Below, one piece after another: positions 28,261-40,200 of a stretch of 64,000 bases of DNA (positions are counted from its first letter, which is position 1; each line of letters starts with the position of its first letter). This stretch comes from Odontesthes bonariensis (lineage: Eukaryota > Chordata > Actinopteri > Atheriniformes > Atherinopsidae). Location: contig NC_134520.1 in the NCBI RefSeq assembly GCF_027942865.1, forward strand, positions 38,234,181 through 38,298,180. Direction: 5' to 3'. The translations under genes were made by a program, and so were the position numbers. Under the pieces are notes generated by a model, which was given only the letters and a program-made list of their open reading frames with translations, did not search any database and was not told the DNA's origin.

Positions 28261-31200
28261 GTAGGGACCGCTGAGCACACCTGGACTCACAGGCTGCCCC
28301 TCACCTCACCGACACACCGGCTCCTAACGGGTCATGTGCCCAGAGGGCCAGTAACAACACAACAGAAAGTGCACGTGTGCAGCAGCATGTGCAATAATGC
28401 AGGACAATTCAATATAACAGCAAAAAGCAACAAATACAGGGAAGGGAATAGTGGTAAACAAGGTGTTAACCAGCAGTCTAACCAGCAGTCTAACCAGCAG
28501 TTTAACCAGCAGTCTAACCAGCAGTCTAACCAGCAGTCTAACTAGCAGTTTAACCAGCAGTCTAACCAGCAGTCTAACTAGCAGTCTAACCAGCAGTCTA
28601 ACCAGCAGTTTAACTAGCAGTCTAACCAGCAGTTTAACTAGCAGTCTAACCAGCAGTTTAACCAGCAGCCTAGCTAGCAGTTTAACCAGCAGTCTAACCA
28701 GCTGTCTAATTAGCAGTCTAACCAGCAGTCTAACCAGCAGTTTAACCAGCAGTTTAACCAGCAGTCTAACCAGCAGTTTAACTAGCAGTCTAATCAGTAG
28801 TTTAACCAGCAGTCTAACCAGCAGTTTAACCAGCAATTTAACCAGCAGTTTAACAGCAGTCTAACCAGCAGTCTAACCAGCAGTTTAACCAGCAGTTTAA
28901 CCAGCAGCCTAACTAGCAGTCCAACCAGCAGTTTAACCAGCAGCCTAACTAGCAGTTTAACTAGCAGTCTAACCAGTAGTCTAACCAGCAGTTTAACCAG
29001 CAGTCTAACCAGCAGTTTAACTAGCAGTTTAACCAGCAGTCTAATCAGTAGTTTAACCAGCAGTCTAACCAGCAGTTTAACCAGCAGTTTAACAGCAGTC
29101 TAACCAGCAGTCTAACCAGCAGTCTGACCAGCAGTTTAACTAGCAGTTTAACTAGCAGTCTAACCAGCAGTCTAACCAGCAGTTTAACCAGCAGTTTAAC
29201 CAGCAGTTTAACAGCAGTTTAACCAGCAGCCTAACTAGCAGTTTAACTAGCAGTCTAACCAGCAGTCTAACCAGCAGTTTAACCAGCAGTTTAACCAGCA
29301 GTCTAACCAGCAGTTTAACTAGCAGTTTAACCAGCAGCCTAACTAGCAGTTTAACTAGCAGTTTAACCAGTAGTCTAACCAGCAGTCTAATTAGTAGTTT
29401 AACCAGCAGTCTAACCAGCAGTTTAACTAGCGGTTTAACCAGCAGTCTAATCAGTAGTTTAACCAGCAGTTTAACAGCAGTCTAACCAGCAGTCTAACCA
29501 GCAGTCTAACCAGCAGTTTAACTAGCAGTCTAACCAGCAGTCTAACTAGCAGTCTAACTAGCAGTTTAACCAGCAGTCTAACCAGCAGTCTAACCAGCAG
29601 TTTAACCAGCAGTCTAACCAGCAGTCTAACTAGCAGTATAACCAGCAGTTTAACTAGCAGTTTAACCAGCAGTCTAACCAGCAGTTTAACTAGCAGTCTA
29701 ACCAGCAGTCTAACTAGCAGTCTAACTAGCAGTTTAACTAGCAGTCTAACCAGTAGTCTAACCAGCAGTCTAATTAGTAGTCTAACCAGCAGTTTAACCA
29801 GCAGTCTAACCAGCAGTTTAACTAGCAGTTTAACCAGCAGTCTAATCAGTAGTTTAACCAGCAGTCTAATCAGTAGTTTAACCAGCAGTCTAACCAGCAG
29901 TTTAACCAGCAGTTTAACAGCAGTCTAACCAGCAGTCTAACCAGCAGTCTGACCAGCAGTTTAACTAGCAGTTTAACTAGCAGTCTAACCAGCAGTCTAA
30001 CCAGCAGTTTAACCAGCAGTTTAACAGCAGTTTAACCAGCAGCCTAACTAGCAGTTTAACTAGCAGTCTAACCAGCAGTCTAACCAGCAGTTTAACCAGC
30101 AGTTTAACCAGCAGTCTAACCAGCAGTTTAACCAGCAATTTAACCAGCAGTTTAACAGCAGTCTAACCAGCAGTCTAACCAGCAGTTTAACCAGCAGTTT
30201 AACCAGCAGCCTAACTAGCAGTCTAACCAGCAGTTTAACCAGCAGCCTAACTAGCAGTTTAACTAGCAGTCTAACCAGTAGTCTAACCAGCAGTTTAACC
30301 AGCAGTCTAACCAGCAGTTTAACTAGCAGTTTAACCAGCAGTCTAATCAGTAGTTTAACCAGCAGTCTAACCAGCAGTTTAACCAGCAGTTTAACAGCAG
30401 TCTAACCAGCAGTCTAACCAGCAGTCTGACCAGCAGTTTAACTAGCAGTTTAACTAGCAGTCTAACCAGCAGTCTAACCAGCAGTTTAACCAGCAGTTTA
30501 ACAGCAGTTTAACCAGCAGCCTAACTAGCAGTTTAACTAGCAGTCTAACCAGCAGTCTAACCAGCAGTTTAACCAGCAGTTTAACCAGCAGTCTAACCAG
30601 CAGTTTAACTAGCAGTTTAACCAGTAGTCTAACCAGCAGTCTAATTAGTAGTTTAACCAGCAGTCTAACCAGCAGTTTAACTAGCGGTTTAACCAGCAGT
30701 CTAATCAGTAGTTTAACCAGCAGTTTAACAGCAGTCTAACCAGCAGTCTAACCAGCAGTTTAACCAGCAGTTTAACTAGCAGTCTAACCAGCAGTCTAAC
30801 TAGCAGTCTAACTAGCAGTTTAACCAGCAGTCTAACCAGCAGTCTAACCAGCAGTTTAACCAGCAGTCTAACCAGCAGTCTAACTAGCAGTATAACCAGC
30901 AGTTTAACTAGCAGTTTAACCAGCAGTCTAACCAGCAGTTTAACTAGCAGTCTAACCAGCAGTCTAACTAGCAGTCTAACTAGCAGTTTAACTAGCAGTC
31001 TAACCAGTAGTCTAACCAGCAGTCTAATTAGTAGTCTAACCAGCAGTTTAACCAGCAGTCTAACCAGCAGTTTAACTAGCAGTTTAACCAGCAGTCTAAT
31101 CAGTAGTTTAACCAGCAGTCTAATCAGTAGTTTAACCAGCAGTCTAACCAGCAGTTTAACCAGCAGTTTAACAGCAGTCTAACCAGCAGTCTAACCAGCA

Positions 31201-34200
31201 GTCTGACCAGCAGTTTAACTAGCAGTTTAACTAGCAGTCTAACCAGCAGTCTAACCAGCAGTTTAACCAGCAGTTTAACAGCAGTTTAACCAGCAGCCTA
31301 ACTAGCAGTTTAACTAGCAGTCTAACCAGCAGTCTAACCAGCAGTTTAACCAGCAGTTTAACCAGCAGTCTAACCAGCAGTTTAACTAGCAGTTTAACCA
31401 GCAGCCTAACTAGCAGTTTAACTAGCAGTTTAACCAGTAGTCTAACCAGCAGTCTAATTAGTAGTTTAACCAGCAGTCTAACCAGCAGTTTAACTAGCGG
31501 TTTAACCAGCAGTCTAATCAGTAGTTTAACCAGCAGTTTAACAGCAGTCTAACCAGCAGTCTAACCAGCAGTTTAACCAGCAGTTTAACTAGCAGTCTAA
31601 CCAGCAGTCTAACTAGCAGTCTAACTAGCAGTTTAACCAGCAGTCTAACCAGCAGTCTAACCAGCAGTTTAACCAGCAGTCTAACCAGCAGTCTAACTAG
31701 CAGTATAACCAGCAGTTTAACTAGCAGTTTAACCAGCAGTCTAACCAGCAGTTTAACCAGCAATTTAACCAGCAGTTTAACAGCAGTTTAACCAGCAGCC
31801 TAACTAGCAGTTTAACTAGCAGTCTAACCAGCAGTCTAACCAGCAGTCTAACCAGCAGTCTAACCAGCAGTCTAACCAGCAGTTTAACCAGCAGTCTAAC
31901 CAGCAGTTTAACTAGCAGTTTAACCAGCAGCCTAACTAGCAGTTTAACTAGCAGTTTAACCAGTAGTCTAACCAGCAGTCTAATTAGTAGTTTAACCAGC
32001 AGTCTAACCAGCAGTTTAACTAGCGGTTTAACCAGCAGTCTAATCAGTAGTTTAACCAGCAGTTTAACAGCAGTCTAACCAGCAGTCTAACCAGCAGTTT
32101 AACCAGCAGTTTAACTAGCAGTCTAACCAGCAGTCTAACTAGCAGTCTAACCAGCAGTCTAACTAGCAGTCTAACCAGCAGTTTAACCAGCAGTCTAACC
32201 AGCAGTTTAACCAGCAGTCTAACCAGCAGTCTAACTAGCAGTATAACCAGCAGTTTAACTAGCAGTCTAACCAGCAGTTTAACCAGCAGCCCAACTAGCA
32301 GTTTAACTAGCAGTCTAACCAGTAGTCTAATTAGTAGTCTAACCAGGAGTTTAACCAGCAGTTTAACTAGCAGTTTAACCAGCAGTCTAATTAGTAGTCT
32401 AACCAGCAGTTTAACCAGCAGTTTAACTAGCAGTTTAACCAGCAGTCTAATTAGTAGTCTAACCAGCAGTTTAACCAGCAGTTTAACTAGCAGTTTAACC
32501 AGCAGTCTAATCAGTAGTTTAACCAGCAGTTTAACCAGCAGTTTAACCAGCAGTTTAACTAGCAGTTTAACTAGCAGTCTAACCAGCAGTTTAACTAGCA
32601 GTCTAACCAGCAGTTTAACCAGCAGTCTAACCAGCAGTCTAACCAGCAGTCTAACCAGCAGTCTAACCAGCAGTTTAACCAGCAGCCCAACTAGCAGTTT
32701 AACTAGCAGTCTAACCAGTAGTCTAACCAGCAGTCTAATTAGTAGTCTAACCAGCAGTTTAACCAGCAGTTTAACTAGCAGTTTAACCAGCAGTCTAATC
32801 AGTAGTTTAACCAGCAGTTTAACCAGCAGTCTAACCAGCAGTTTAACTAGCAGTTTAACTAGCAGTCTAACCAGCAGTTAACCCATGGAGCCTTTTTAGG
32901 TAAAGCAGATGTGGAACCCGACCCTACCTAGGACAGGTGTTAATGTCCCCTGACTGTGTTGTGTCTCCAGGATCAGCTGCAGCAGAAGATCGTGTGTCCA
33001 GGTGTGGTCACCTGTTTGACTGCCTCACCTGACGGATACTTCCTGGCCTGCGGAGTGGCTGAGGCTGTTTACCTGTGGGAGGTAAGTCTTCTTCTTCTGC
33101 TGTGCTTTTATTTGTTCTGTTTATTTGTTCAGCCTCTGTTGCCATGGAAACAGCTGTTTAACAGCTGATGTTTGTCCAGGTGTGCACAGGTAAATTGCTG
33201 TCTGTGCTCAGCCGGCACTATCAAGATGTCACCTGTCTGAAGTTCACAGACGACAGCAGCCATTTTGTTTCTGCTGGAAAAGACAACCTGGCGTTGGTTT
33301 GGAATCTGTGCAGGTAAATCTCTCCTCACCTGTCCTCTCACCTGTCTCTCACCTGTCCTCTCACCTGTCTCACACCTGTCCTCTTATTGTATCAGTGTTG
33401 TGCAGCTGGATTTAAGCCACGCCCCCGAGCCACGCCACGTGCTGTCTCGCCACTCTCTGCCAATCACAGACTTGCACTGTGGCCTGATGGGAGCTCAAGC
33501 CAGGGTTGCCACCGCCTCGTTGGACCAGACTGTCAAGGTGAGACACCTGCACGAAGGAAGGCCCCGCCCCTTTTAACTGAAGGTGTTCCTCCGGTTGGGG
33601 TTCTGGTGTTTGGGTTCTAATGTTGGGGTTCTGGTGTTTGGGTTCTAATGTTGGGGTTCTGGTGTTTGGGTTCTAATGTTGGGGTTCTGGTGTTTGGGTT
33701 CTAATGTTGGGGTTCTGGTGTTTGGGTTCTAATGTTGGGGTTCTGGTGTTTGGGTTCTGGTGTTTGGGTTCTGGTGTTTGGGTTCTGGTGTTGGGGTTCG
33801 GGTTCTGGTGTTTGGGTTCTGGTGTTGGGGTTCTGGTGTTGGGGTTCCGGTGTTTGGGTTCTAATGTTGGGGTTCTGGTGTTTGGGTTCTGGTGTTTGGG
33901 TTCTGGTGTTTGGGTTCTGGTGTTTGGGTTCCGGTGTTTGGGTTCCGGTGTTTGGGTTCTGGTGTTGGGGTTCTGGTGTTTGGGTTCTGGTGTTGGGGTT
34001 CTGGTGTTGGGGTTCCGGTGTTTGGGTTCTGGTGTTTGGGTTCTGGTGTCTGATAGAACCAAACAGTTTCAGACATGAAGTGGGGTAACCCAACCGCTAT
34101 GTTTGTGCAATCTGTTGGTTTCCTTAGCTGGACTGTTTGTTTTTTTTAAATTGGCTCTGAATGAATTCGACCGTATCTTTGAATTGGACTGTAATAGTGT

Positions 34201-37200
34201 ATCTTTGAATGGGACCGTATCTTTGAATTGGACTGTTATTGCTTTGAATGGGACTGTATCTTTGAATTGGACCGTATCTTTGAATTGGACTGCATCTTTG
34301 AATTGGACTGTTATTGCTTTGAATTTGAATGGGACTGTTATTGCTTTGAATTGGACTGTATCTTTGAATTGGACTGTTATTGCTTTGAAGTGGACTGTTA
34401 TTGCTTTGAATTGGACTGTATCTTTGAAGTGGACTGTTATTGCTTTGAATTGGACTGTATCTTTGAAGTGGACTGTTATTGCTTTGAAGTGGACTGTTAT
34501 TGCTTTGAATTGGACTGTTATTGCTTTGAATTGGACTGTATCTTTGAAGTGGACTGTTATTGCTTTGAATTGGACTGTATCTTTGAATTGGACTGTAATT
34601 GCTTTGAAGTGGACTGTATCTTTGAATTGGACTGTTATTGCTTTGAATTGGACTGTATCTTTGAATTTGAATGGGACTGAATCTTTGAATTTGAATGGGA
34701 CTGTTATTGCTTTGAATTGGACTGTATCTTTGAATTGGACTGTTATTGCTTTGAAGTGGACTGTTATTGCTTTGAATTGGACTGTATCTTTGAAGTGGAC
34801 TGTTATTGCTTTGAATTGGACTGTATCTTTGAATTGGACTGTATCTTTGAATTGGACTGTATCTTTGAATTGGACTGTAATTGCTTTGAAGTGGACTGTA
34901 TCTTTGAATTGGACTGTTATTGCTTTGAATTGGACTGTTATTGCTTTGAATTGGACTGAATCTTTGAATTGGACTGTTATTGCTTTGAATTGGACTGTAT
35001 CTTTGAATTGGACTGTATCTTTGAATTGGACTGTATCTTTGAATTGGACTGTATCTTTGAATTGGACTGTAATTGCTTTGAAGTGGACTGTATCTTTGAA
35101 TTGGACTGTTATTGCTTTGAATTGGACTGTATCTTTGAATTGGACTGTTATTGCTTTGAATTGGACTGTATCTTTGAATTGGACTGTATCTTTGAATTGG
35201 ACTGTTATTGCTTTGAATTGGACTGTATCTTTGAATTGGACTGTTATTGCTTTGAATTGGACTGTATCTTTGAATTGGACTGTTATTGCTTTGAATTGGA
35301 CTGTATCTTTGAATTGGACTGTTATTGCTTTGAATTGGACTGTATCTTTGAATTGGACTGTAATTGCTTTGAAGTGGACTGTATCTTTGAATTGGACTGT
35401 TATTGCTTTGAATTGGACTGTATCTTTGAATTGGACTGTTATTGCTTTGAATTGGACTGAATCTTTGAATTGGACTGTATCTTTGAATTTGAATGGGACT
35501 GAATCTTTGAATTTGAATGGGACTGTTATTGCTTTGAATTGGACTGTATCTTTGAATGGGACTGTATCTTTGACGTGCCCAGAGGTGACATTTGGTGGGA
35601 TCTGGTTATAAATAAAGCTAAGTTGAACTGGATTGAATAGAAACCTGTGAAACGTAAAGCCGGTTTCCGTGGAAACGCCTTTAGAGGAGCTCACCTGGGT
35701 TTGATGTTCTGTCTGCATGTCCAGGTGTGGGAGCTGTCCTCCGGGGAGCTGCTGCTGTCCGTCCTCTTTGATGTGGAGATCATGTCGGTCACCTTTGACC
35801 CCTGCGAGTACTTCCTGTTCTGCGGAGGAAGTGATGGAAACATCTTCCAGGTGTCTCTGTGCAGCCAGGTGAGTCAGGGTGATGCATCATGTGTTCATCA
35901 GAGGGTTTACAGGTGAGTTACAGGTGAGTCAGGGTGATGAGAATGTGGAGCCCATAAAGATGAACCATCTGAATGATTTGTTTCATCCACAGAGCCTCAG
36001 CCGGGAGAAATCCTTCCAGTCCGAAGGTGAAGGAAACCAGGTGTTCAAAGGACACAGGTGAGGTTTAAAGATGTGAACGCACTGAAATGTATTCATAGGA
36101 TCAAAGGGAGTATCCTCCAGTGCCTCCTCCAGGGACTCCAAAAAGGGTGGGTACTCTGAACTGCCGTTCGGTGCATAAGCACAAACAACAGTCAGGACCC
36201 GTCCCCCCACCCTAAGGCGGAGGGAGGCTACCCTCTGGTCCACCGGGGTAAACCCCAATGTACAGGCGCACAGCCGGGGGGCAATAAGTATGCCCACACC
36301 TGCTCTACGCCTCTCACCGCGGGCAACTCCAGAGTGGAAGAGAGTCCAACCCCTCTGGAGGAGGCTGGTTCCGGAGCCCAAGCCGTGCGTCGAGGTGAAT
36401 CCGACTATATCCAGCCGGAACCGCTCAGCCTCGCGCACCAGCTCAGGCTCCTTCCCCAGCAGAGAGGTGACGTTCCACGTCCCAAGAGCCAGCTTCAGCA
36501 GCCGAGGATCAGACCGCCAAGGTCTCCGCCTTCGGCTGCCGCCCAGCTCACACTGCACCCAACCCCCATGGCCCCTCCCACGGGTGGTGAGCCCGTCGGA
36601 AGGGGGACCCACGTCATTTCTTTGGGCTATGCCCGACCGAGCCCCACGGGCACAGACCCGGCCACCAGGCGCTCGCCGGCGGGCCCCACCCCTGGGCCTG
36701 GCCCCACCCCTGGGCCTGGCCCCACCCCTGGGTCTGGCTCCACCCCTGGGCCTGGCCCCACCCCTGGGCCTGGCTCCACCCCTGGGCCTAGACCCCACCC
36801 CGGGGTCTGGCCCCACCCCGGGGTGGGTTAAGATCAGGAGTTATTGATTAGGGTTAAACATGCAGCCTTAGGTTAAGATCAGGAGTTATTGATTAGGGTT
36901 AAACATGCAGCCTTAGGTTAAGATCAGGAGTTATTGATTAGGGTTAAACATGCAGCCTTAGGTTAAGATCAGGAGTTATTGATTAGGGTTAAACATGCAA
37001 CCTTAGGTTAAGATCAGGAGTTATTGATTAGGGTTAAACATGCAGCCTTAGGTTAAGATCAGGAGTTATTGATTAGGGTTAAACATGCAGCCTTAGGTTA
37101 AGATCAGCAGTTATTGATTAGGGTTAAACATGCAGCCTTAGGTTAAGATCAGGAGTTATTGATTAGGGTTAAACATGCAACCTTAGGTTAAGATCAGGAG

Positions 37201-40200
37201 TTATTGATTAGGGTTAAAAGTGCAGCCTTAGGTTAAGATCAGGAGTTATTGATTAGGGTTAAACATGCAGCCTTAGGTTAAGATCAGGAGTTATTGATTA
37301 GGGTTAAACATGCAGCCTTAGGTTAAGATCAGGAGTTATTGATTAGGGTTAAACATGCAACCTTAGGTTAAGATCAGGAGTTATTGATTAGGGTTAAACA
37401 TGCAGCCTTAGGTTAAGATCAGGAGTTATTGATTAGGGTTAAACATGCAGCCTTAGGTTAAGATCAGCAGTTATTGATTAGGGTTAAACATGCAGCCTTA
37501 GGTTAAGATCAGGAGTTATTGATTAGGGTTAAACATGCAACCTTAGGTTAAGATCAGGAGTTATTGATTAGGGTTAAAAGTGCAGCCTTAGGTTAAGATC
37601 AGGAGTTATTGATTAGGGTTAAACATGCAGCCTTAGGTTAAGATCAGGAGTTATTGATTAGGGTTAAACATGCAGCCTTAGGTTAAGATCAGCAGTTATT
37701 GATTAGGGTTAAACATGCAGCCTTAGGTTAAGATCAGCAGTTATTGATCACGGACTATCAGACATCTAATTTCTGCTGTTTGTGTCATCGGCAAAGAAGA
37801 AGTTCCTTCACCAGGGTTAGCTTACCCTAACCATAACCCTGTATTAATCAGGCTCTGATGGACTCTCTCCTCAGGAACCTGGTGACGTGTCTCTCTGTCT
37901 CCATGGACGGGACGCTGCTCCTCTCCGGGTCACATGATGAGACGGCTCGTCTTTGGGACATTCAGAGCAAACAGAGCGTCCGCTGCCTGGCGCACAAAGG
38001 TAAGCCCCTCCCACTCCGTGATGTCACCATTCTCCATTCAGTGCAATCATGTGATGTCTGGAAAGCTTTCCTTCAGGGTCCCCTGAACTGAGGGTAACTT
38101 AGGGGTAGAGGCCTGCCCGCCCGCTCCCGCAAAAAGATAGGATTTTTTGTCCCGCTCCCGCCCGCAATTCCCGCATGATTCAGACGTTGGCGTTACTTCT
38201 CACGGAAGTTCTTGTCATTGGCTTGAGGAAAGAAACATGATCTCAGCTGCGCACACCACTGTCCGATCCTTCACGTGGGGCACATAGTGCAAGAGCAGCT
38301 GAGGCTTTACAGCAATAAGCCCAACATACCTACCAAAATCTACCGTGAAGATTAAGAATAATACATTGTACATATGTTATATGCCACTCCTCACATTTCC
38401 ATTCTTGGAAGTAAAAGTATATATTTTTAGTTAATATGATTTTAAACACAGCGTGATGGAGCCCCGCCCCCTACTTTGAGTGGATTTGAGCATAAATATC
38501 TAAAGCCTGATTCTTACTCGGCGCAACCTCGCTTTGACCCATTCTTACTAGCTGGTCGCAAATGGCGCAAACGGTCACGTGACCCAAAATTCCGCCACGC
38601 CCCCCTTCGCAAGCTAAAAAATCCTCGCACGTCACAAGGTCGCGCACACAACTTTTTTTCTGACTTCGCGCGAGCTCAACCGGAAACAGCTGACCAAGAG
38701 AAAGGAAACATGAACACTGCAGAGACCGCGGTGACCGAGAGGGTGCGCCTCTACAAACATCTGTACGACACGTCTGAAGTTACACTGGGACAACGTTGTC
38801 CCAAAGCCAGGACAACGTTTGACAACGTTTGACAAAGTTCGTCTTGTTGCAAAGGACGAACATTCCACCTTCTCTTCTGTTTTTGCCGCAGCCGCTTAGC
38901 TCTGAGATACATATACAGTTCTACACCACAGGTGGCATTGTGTATGCTTTTCTTCATCCGGTTCTTCAGCTTGTTTCCTCAACAGTGACGCCCGCTGGTC
39001 TGGAGAGAACTGCAAATGTGACGCATACTCGGCGCAAACTGCGCTTATGAGCTGAAGGAACTGTGAAGGGGCTGGCGCTTTCGATGACGTCATTAATGGT
39101 TCTCGAGCCAGAACAGTTGCGCGGTTGCGCCGAGTAAGAATCAGGCTTTAGCCTTCAGTTCACGTTACATTGATTTAAATGCAAACAAGTGGAATGAAAA
39201 CAATATGTGTTATTAATTACCCTACCTTTCCTAAACCCAGAATGTTGAAAATGTAACATGTAATCCAGATATTATTTAAGTAGGCTAACCCTGCCCTGCC
39301 CGCATCTTCTTTTAGTTAGGCTTTATTTCTTCTCCGTTTCTCATCTTCCTCTCATCTTCCCCTCATCTTCCTCTCATCTTCCTCTCATCTTCCTCTCATC
39401 TCTCTCTCATCTCTGACATCACGTGCACAGCCGTGGACGTACGGTGTGAAGCCTGATCTGAGTTTAAGGAGTTCCACAGAACCTTTGGTTCTCTGAGCCT
39501 GTTTGTTCTTCTTTTGTTTTCTCGGGCTGGAAACGGCTCTGCACATTACTGCCACCTTCTGGTGATCCTGGAGCATTACAGGACGGCGGCATCTTGAGAC
39601 GATAGTCGCATAAACTATTCTGTTTTTTTTAAGCAGTTGTTGACTATTTTAAAATGAGATTTTTTTTCTGCTTCCCTTCTGCAAAAGATGGAACAGTTTC
39701 CACAAAGCGTTCTAATTAGAGCGGATTATTGTACTTTATCCAGAGTGAGACGGGGGAAACGGGGCTGGACTCTCTGTTGATCCATCTGTAGCCGAACGTT
39801 TTGCTTTTCTTTGTTCTCATCTCGTAATGACGGATGTATAAATGTTGGGTTCAGCTCTCAGGTGTTTCAGAGCAGCTGCCAGCTCTGCAGCCTCTAACAC
39901 ACTCAGCTCATTTCTCTGGCCTCGGACCACATTTAGCCCATTAGTGTAATTCCCGCTGCTGGAGCCAAGCTGCGATCAATATTTGTAATTGAATGGGAGA
40001 TAATTGGCCGGCTTGTATTAGCACAACAGGCAGGAAATGTGCTCTGACTAATGGGTCCAAAGCTCCATCAGTCTGTCCTGCGGGGAGTTTTGGTGCCGAA
40101 GGCTTTAATTTATGATCTACAAGAGAGGACGTGTGAAATTAACAATGTGTTGAAAATAAACCTGACAACCCATAAAGAATAAGATTATTTATCTACGTTA

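Noticed and set aside
28465..32881. CRISPR-like array of short direct repeats
   Set aside because: Units are contiguous without unique spacers and the DNA is vertebrate; it is a simple satellite.
34069..35718. Frames of about 500 codons on both strands in WDR18 intron 4
   Set aside because: Generated by 18- and 21-bp repeat units inside a well-defined intron.
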